A stretch of DNA of 64,000 nucleotides from Phytophthora quininea (taxonomy: Eukaryota > Oomycota > Peronosporomycetes > Peronosporales > Peronosporaceae), in contig JAAVTG010000554.1 of assembly GCA_011947345.1 (NCBI GenBank), positions 186,001-250,000 of the forward strand, in the 5' to 3' direction. The position numbers and the translations under genes are program-made. Within the stretch, counting starts at the first letter, position 1. Every line of letters starts with the position of its first letter. This document shows, in pieces, positions 58,003-64,000 of the stretch. The notes beneath the pieces are model-generated. The model was not told where the DNA came from. It made no database searches and was given only the letters and a program-made list of their open reading frames with translations.

Positions 58003-61000
58003 ATGTGGAGGGCCGGAGTGCGCGCGGCGTCTGTCTCGTCACGGCTGCGGGCGTCGGCACTGCACGCTGCGCCTCTGCAAAGGACGAGAGTACTGGGAAG
58101 ACGTCCAGGCGCTCTGCGAGCGCTGCAGACGGCGGGCTTCTCCACATCAGCTTCAACGCCGAGTACGTCATCATCAGCGCTCTATTCAGGACAGCTATGG
58201 TATGTTTAATGACGAAATATGTAAACAGGCCAGAACGTGCAGCTTGCGGCGGCGGTAGCAGCAGCCGCAGGTGTGGGCTACTTGTTCGTCGCTACGGAGC
58301 GTCAGAGCGAACAAGAGAAGCAGCAAAAGGACGAAGAAATCGAGCGAGGTGATGAATATTTATTTGTCGACAGGAAAAAGTTCTTTGTAGATTGACAACA
58401 TATGTAGAAAGGAAGCTGAGTGCTCGACTCGCTGCTGAGCTGGTCGCGGCTGAAGCGACCCAGAACAAGCTGGACTGGAAGGCTACGCTCGAGCGGGTGG
58501 TGCCGGCCATCGTGTCATTGAAGCTCAACTCGCCCAAGTTTTTCGATACAGAATCGCCCGGCAATGGATCGGCTACAGGTTTTGTCGTTGACGCTGAAAA
58601 AGGAATCATTCTTACGAACCGACACGTCGTCGGGCCTGGTCCTATTGTGCGTTGGGCTGATGGAGTGGACAGCGATGCAGTCGGCGACTCACAATGGATG
58701 TGACTTTTACGTGCAGGACGCTGAGGCGGTTTTCCAGAACAACGAGGAAGTGCGAGTGATCCCCATCTACCGCGATCCAGTACACGACTTTGGTTTCTTC
58801 CAGTTCAACCCTGCGGTGAGCTCTGCAGTACGAGTTGTGCATGTTTGATCGGAGAATCTTACTTGTTTTGTTGGCGAAACAGGATGTGAAGCACATGTCG
58901 GTGCCGTCGCTGAATCTTCAGCCAGATAAAGCGTGCGTTGGCACGGATATCCGCGTGGTGGGTAATGATGCAGCTGAGAAACTTGCTATCGCGAGCGGCA
59001 CCTTGGCGCGTTTGGATCGTGACGCTCCTCATTATGGCTTCAACAGTTACAATGATTTCAACACGTTTTACTACCAAGCCTCATCAGGTAGAAACTCATG
59101 TCTTCTATAGCGAAAAATGGCGAGTGTAAACACTGATGCGGAAAAAAATGCGTGTAGGCACAACTGGCGGATCGTCAGGCTCTCCGGTGCTGAACCATGA
59201 TGGAGATGCCATTGCTCTCAACGCGGGTGGCAAGATTGGAACGTCGGCGTCGTTCTACCTGCCTCTCGACCGAGTCAAACGTGCATTCGACTTGATCTGT
59301 GACGGCAAGGACGTTCCTCGCGGCACCATTCAAACGATCTTCAACTACAAGCCATTCGACGAAGTGCGTCGTCTTGGCGTCGACCCTGCTACCGAGAAGC
59401 TTGTTCGCTCTACTTTTCCATTAGAGACAGGTATGCTGACGGTTGCAGAAACGATTCCAGGCGGCGCATCGAGTAGCAAGTTGCAACCCGGAGACGTTCT
59501 TGTTCGGGTTAATGGCGAGCTGATTACCCGGTTCGTGCCGCTTGAGACCATTCTTGATGACAACGTGGGCAACGAGGTACAGGAGTTCGTGCTTGTTGTA
59601 ATTCGCGTACCATTAACTAACACACGATTGCGCGCCATAGATTGAGCTTCAGATTGAGCGATCTGGGGAGGTTATAACGCACAAACTATCCGTCCAAGAT
59701 CTTCACTCGGTTACACCGTCGCGCTTTATCGAAATCGGCGGGGCTGTAATTAACCCGCTGTCGTACCAGCAAGCGCGTAACCATGCTATGAGTCCTGGAA
59801 CGCCGTATGTAGCCGACCCAGGGTATTTTCTCCAACGCTCTCGCATTGGTCGCGGTGCCATTATTCACTCTGTGAATGGTATTAAGACCCCTGATCTGGA
59901 AACGCTCAAGAACTACTTGAAGCAGTGCAAGGATAGAGATCGGATTGTGGTCAAGTTTTCCAAGCTGACTGATAAGTCGGAGAAGGTGGAAGTGGTGCAT
60001 GTGGACCGGAGATGGTTCCCCTTCTGCGAGTATGTTCGCGATGATAAACTCGGCACGTGGCATTGCGAGCGATTCTCACCTCCCACTTCCAGCAGCACTT
60101 CTGATGCAGACGTTGACGAAGCCGACAGCACGGACGTGCCAATTGGCTCTACGACCACGTTACCGGGCAAAAACCCTGTGGAAAACAAGCTCGCTCGGTC
60201 ATTAGTGACGGTGGACTTCGATCGGCCGTTCAGCGTGAATAGTCTGTCAACGTCCAACTACCGCGGTACTGGCCTCGTGATCGACGCTGAGAAGGGTCTT
60301 GTAGTTGTCGATCGCAATACTGTCACAGACTCGATGGGCGACGCGATGGTCACCTTCGCGAGTACCATCATGGTCCCAGCTCACGTGGTGTTTGTCCACC
60401 CGGTGCACAACTTCGCTATCGTACAGTACGATCCGAAACTGATTGGATCGACGCCAATTGAAAGCTGCAAAGTTGCGTCAACTCCAGTGGCGCCGTCTGA
60501 CCCAGTTTGGCTGGTAGGTCTCATGAGTAGTGTCGGGCGAAGTGGCCACTCAGACCTAGTGTCGCGAGAGACGATCGTTACTGGGGTAAAGTGGATCGGA
60601 CTACCGATGCCCAACCCGCCGCGCTACCAGGAACACAATCTAGAGATGGTGTCTCTCCAGGATGTTGTCAACACCGAAGGGGTGTCGTATGCAGCGAGCA
60701 AGGTGATGTGAGTGCGTTCTGGGCTTCATTTTCTTTCCAACAGCAACGACGTAGTTCGAAAGTAGAGAGCCAATTCAACCGCGGTATCTCGATGGACCTG
60801 ATCATGGAGAGCGCGGCTCCGCTTATGCGTGGCGAGACACCCAAGATCTACGATTTAGGCGTAGATTTTGAGCACTTGAGCTTAGCTAAAGCTCGGGAAC
60901 TCGGACTGGGCCAGGCGTTGGCTGAGATTTTGGAGAAAGATGCTCCAGACCGTCGAACCATCTTGAACGTGGCGCGGCGTTGGGGCGGCACCGAAGCGCA

Positions 61001-61532
61001 GGATGTGCTGAAGAACGGGGACATCTTGGTCGCTGTGGACGGCAAGATCGTCACCAGCTTCCGTGAGGTGGAGCGCTGCACGCAGAAGCCGGAGGTGAAG
61101 CTCACGATTGTGCGCGATGGTCGTGAAATGCAACTGGACGTGAAGACGCTCTTCATGGAGCGCACAGAAATCAATCGCATTGTGTTCTGGCAGGGATTGC
61201 TGCTGCAAGCGCCGCCACTGTCTGTGTCAGCACAGCGAAGTATCTCGCTGGACGATGGCATTTACGTGTCGTGTCGGTACTCAGGCTCTCCAGCTGCCCG
61301 CTACGGCCCCCCACCCACAAGTCGCATCAAGGAGATCGACGGGGTCAAGATCACGAGCATTGACGACTTCCTTCGCATCGTTGATGCCACGTCAGCCAAC
61401 GACTCGGTGCGGATCAAATACACGGACCTGAGCGGTAAGGATCGACTGAGTACACTGAAATTGGAGCCTAAATACTGGCCCACTAGTGAGTTGGTGCATG
61501 AAAGTGGCGAGTGGCGTCGTGTGCAGCACTGA
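58003..61532 (+). CDS. NMA111/Deg7-type serine protease with PDZ domains
   Basis: HtrA-family double-protease protein. An Arg/Ser/Ala-rich N-terminus ([19 protein letters not shown]) looks like a mitochondrial presequence; after a 30-bp intron a hydrophobic segment follows ([17 protein letters not shown]). Protease 1 has the triad: His in [12 protein letters not shown], Asp in [11 protein letters not shown], Ser in [14 protein letters not shown] 1 contains [15 protein letters not shown]. Protease 2 is degenerate ([19 protein letters not shown], no active Ser seen). PDZ-like modules follow to the end ([16 protein letters not shown]). Introns lie near 58640, 58818, 59091, 59578 and 60704. The join of exon 1 to the membrane segment is out of frame as written. 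Divergent from SKI3 over about 105 bp. Confidence 0.88.
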
Positions 61533-61625
61533 ATGGACTGGATAGGGTGAAAAAAAAAAAACATGAACAAAGGGCGAATCAATACAATCTGAGCGCCAAG
61601 AGAAGCGCTGCAGATGTTCATTCGT

Positions 61626-63176
61626 TCAACAATACACAACTAAAGCGACAAGCATACTACCTATTTCCTGGCGGACAAGAACGAACGTCTTGAGCAGTTG
61701 GCATTGGTTTGCAATGAATTCTATGCTCTAAAACAAAAAGAAAAAAGTTAGGTTGTGAGAGTATTGCACCCATTCAACGAGAACATACCACTGAATCGAC
61801 GAACTCTGGTCGTCTGAGCCCACCACCCAATGCTCGATCACATTCCACAAGCACAGTGAAACATGGACGCTCTTCGCATGGTTCAACGGTATTTCCTGAC
61901 ACGATGCCACAAACCACTTGCGAAATCCCAAACCAATTCAATTTGTTGTACACGAGAAACTTGCTGCCATCCTCCTCCGTCACCGTCATGACTCCGAATG
62001 CTCTCGGCGAACTAACCTTGTAGTATAGCTGCCCATTTCTCCAAGCATACCCCGATAAAGAATTAGCTTGCATCGAGATGCAAGCGCTGTGTCGACGAGC
62101 AATGCTTAATCAAAACCATCAAACTTCTGTATTTCCAGTAGACATAACCGAGGGCTCCAATGACTCGAGTGCAGACGATCACAAGTAAACAGCCAAGCGC
62201 AATACAACCGTGACCAACTAGACTCATCACATAATAAGACACGAGTTTGGCCTCGGCTTCGGTGTGTCGAAGACTCGATCGGTTCAACGATGTCAAGTAG
62301 AATTGGATGATCACTGTGATCAGCAACTCACCAACAGGGACGGTCTCGTAGTTAAAAATAAGCGTTTGACCAGACACCTCGTTGTCTCCTTCACCCACTT
62401 GGCAGTCTCGATCATTTCAAAAGAATCGAGATGACTCCAGAGAGATTGTATCCAAGCAAGATGCACTGCACTCGACCAAGAAATCCTTCATCAGTAACCA
62501 GCAAGAAGAGATCGCTCATGACGCCAAGATCCACGAGCAGAAATAATAGGACAAGGCGATGGTAATTTCTCGCGCCATGTGCTGCCAATCTCATGCTTTC
62601 TTGGACATGAACAAGGGCAACCTGAGTGCTAATACGCTCTAAAGTGGGGCACCGCTTTTCAAAGCGCTTGCAAACGATAAAGCTCCGTCGCACCACCCAG
62701 CAACGATACCAGATCCAGACCGCGCCAGTAATTGCGTACCAATACGACTGTCGATAGGTTGAGTCTCCGACATCGTGAATTAGTTTTGATCCATTCATGT
62801 CGATTGTTCCCAATCCCCTGACGAGGTTGTACGACGTGCGGTCTTCAGAGCAGTAGGTGCCGTCACCCTCGATGTAGAAGGAGTAGTATCCAATACTCCC
62901 GTGGTAGAGGTAGAATTCAAACGGGAAACTATGCTCGGCGCATCGAGTAGGAGCAGTGCGGAATGCGGTAACTTAAGACCCCTTCAGCTGGAGTGATGAG
63001 GTGGAGAGAAATCTTGTGAGGTGTCACGAAGGACACAAAGCCTCGAACTTGAAGGAGAAGCTATCCGAATCCGATCACCATCCACACGATCGACAACATT
63101 TGCTTGGTTGATAACTTCAGCTCATGGTCGTCGCCACCCCTCCCTGAGAAGACGTCGAAGAAACCTCGATTTGGCA
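61626..63176 (-). CDS. multi-pass membrane protein, copy 1 (oomycete family)
   Basis: Paralogue of the gene at the right edge. Start MPNRGFFDVFSGRGG, first hydrophobic segment MLSIVWMVIGFG, then an extracellular-type region with FYLYHGSIGYYSFYIEGDGTYC. A cluster of hydrophobic helices follows (VLLFLLVDLGVMSDLFLLV, MSLVGHGCIALGCLLVIVCTRVIG) and a cytoplasmic tail module (NGQLYYKVSSPRAFGVMTVTEEDG). The last intron has a GTATGT donor near 61790 and a TTTTAG acceptor near 61732. A TAG follows GFG near 63060, and the frame changes near 62927, 62354-62358 (A-run), 62080 and 62050-62053 (C-run). The run-based breaks may be sequencing losses; the TAG may be real, so this copy could be a pseudogene. 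Function unknown. Confidence 0.55.
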
Positions 63177-63243
63177 TTAAGGTAAATGTATTGTGGCCCT
63201 AACGTGCGTTTCAAATATGCTCAGCTAGCTGAATGGAGCAAAT

Positions 63244-64000
63244 TTATTCATTAGTGTATGCAGCTACAGCAATTCCCTTTGCAGTAGGACTGGTTTTACC
63301 GGCACTTGACTTCATCTGAAGTGGGTTGTAAGCTGGTGACGAAAAATCGCAAGCGTTAGTTGGGGAATGACAAATAGAATGAAAGTAAACGTACCAATTG
63401 ATCGCCGGCCACTGATGCCACCACCCAGCACTCGATCGAAATCGCTAATGATGCCGATGCATGGACGCTCGTTGCACGGATCTACTGTTGCGCCCGACAC
63501 AACGCCACAAACCACGAGATTGCGTCTGGTGATGTCAAGCCACTGGACCTTGGAGAACACTAAAAACGTACTCCCGTCCTCTTCTGTCAACTCTGACAGG
63601 CCAAAGGCTCTCAACGTGCTGACTTTGTAGTAAAGTTGGTCGTTCTCCCAGACATACCCGCCGAGAAGGATTAACTTGAACCGAGCTCCCAGTGTTGTAT
63701 CGACACAGCACGGTTTGAAGAGGACCTTGAAATTCCGGTAGCTCCACCGCAAGTAAATAAACGTTCCAAGTACGCGAGTGCAAATGATCACGAGCAAGCA
63801 TCCTAATGCGATGCAGCCGTGACCCACCAAGCTCATGATATAATACGACGCCACTTTTGCTTCCGACTCGGTGTTTCTCAAGCTGGACCTGTTCAACGAC
63901 GTTAGGTAGTACTGAATCAGAACAGCCGTGAGGAACTCTCCGAAGAGCGCTGTCTCGTAGTTGAACAAAAGCCTTTTGACAAAGCACCGCGTCTTCTCTT
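63244..64000 (-). CDS. multi-pass membrane protein, copy 2 (5' cut by window end)
   Basis: Partial gene running off the right edge; the visible part is clean. It reads KRLLFNYETALFGEFLTAVL, then YYLTSLNRSSLRNTESEAK, the helix MSLVGHGCIALGCLLVIICT, and the tail module ENDQLYYKVSTLRAFGLSELTEEDGS, VVCGVVSGATVDPCNERPC and FDRVLGGGISGRRSIG. It splices GTACGT (63394) to CACCAG (63333) into a last exon ending KGIAVAAYTNE at 63244. Copy 1 matches it segment by segment, so the two are tandem duplicates 68 bp apart. The family is not one I can name; its pattern suggests a surface or endomembrane protein particular to oomycetes. Confidence 0.7.

Noticed and set aside
61549..61561. Poly-A tract as a retroposed gene tail
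   Set aside because: It follows the NMA111-type gene, which has several introns, so it is not a processed copy; it is more likely 3' untranslated sequence.

Overview
The window comes from an oomycete nuclear genome, most likely Phytophthora or a close relative. It is gene-dense (about 25 protein genes in 64 kb). Introns are short (mostly 50-90 bp) with GTRNGT-type donors and CTAAC-like branch sites. Several genes have the oomycete core promoter (an initiator of the form TCAYTYY followed by a CAWTTT-like flank) 20-60 bp before the ATG. The gene content also fits: a Crinkler-like (CRN) effector pair and an expanded family of secreted GH3 beta-glucosidases. No rRNA, tRNA, CRISPR array or complete mobile element was recognised.

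Layout. 1-2.3 kb: GC-rich, no credible gene. 2.4-9.0 kb: a putative mitochondrial coiled-coil protein, ribosomal protein uS13 (RPS18), proteasome beta2 subunit, two back-to-back CRN-like genes, and RabGGTase beta. 9.1-18.4 kb: a full-length GCN2 eIF2alpha kinase, a fused tandem glutathione S-transferase, and an inverted pair of nearly identical Gfo/Idh/MocA oxidoreductases. 18.5-24.6 kb: an NHL-repeat protein head-to-head with a very long coiled-coil protein. 25.2-37.0 kb: four GH3 beta-glucosidase genes (three +, one -), of which the first is a real pseudogene and three share converted 3' halves. 37.2-46.8 kb: an EB1-like protein, a TcdA-like tRNA t6A dehydratase, a phosphoglycolate phosphatase-like HAD enzyme, a lysine-rich nuclear protein, ARPC1 and a SET-domain protein. 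47.3-61.5 kb: a PH-domain-like protein, a domesticated pogo/Tigger-type transposase, RNase P subunit Rpp40, SKI3/TTC37 and an NMA111/Deg7-type protease. 61.6-64 kb: two tandem paralogues of a multi-pass membrane protein, the second cut by the window end.

A striking technical signal runs through the window. About twenty otherwise intact genes or exons are interrupted by the loss of exactly one base, usually inside a G/C or A/T run of three to six bases. Two near-identical genes in the window (15424-16466 and 17315-18358) give an internal control: one has four Gs where the other has five. Restoring one base per site gives lengths divisible by three for GCN2, the GST, Rpp40 and ARPC1. I therefore read most frameshifts as homopolymer undercalling, and reserve the word pseudogene for the first GH3 gene, which has two nonsense codons as well.

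Most genes are unrelated housekeeping functions: translation control (RPS18, GCN2), proteolysis (proteasome, NMA111), cytoskeleton (ARPC1, EB1) and RNA metabolism (Rpp40, SKI3, TcdA). The pathogen-type accessory content is the CRN-like pair and the GH3 cluster, which probably acts on plant cell-wall or conjugated beta-glucosides.
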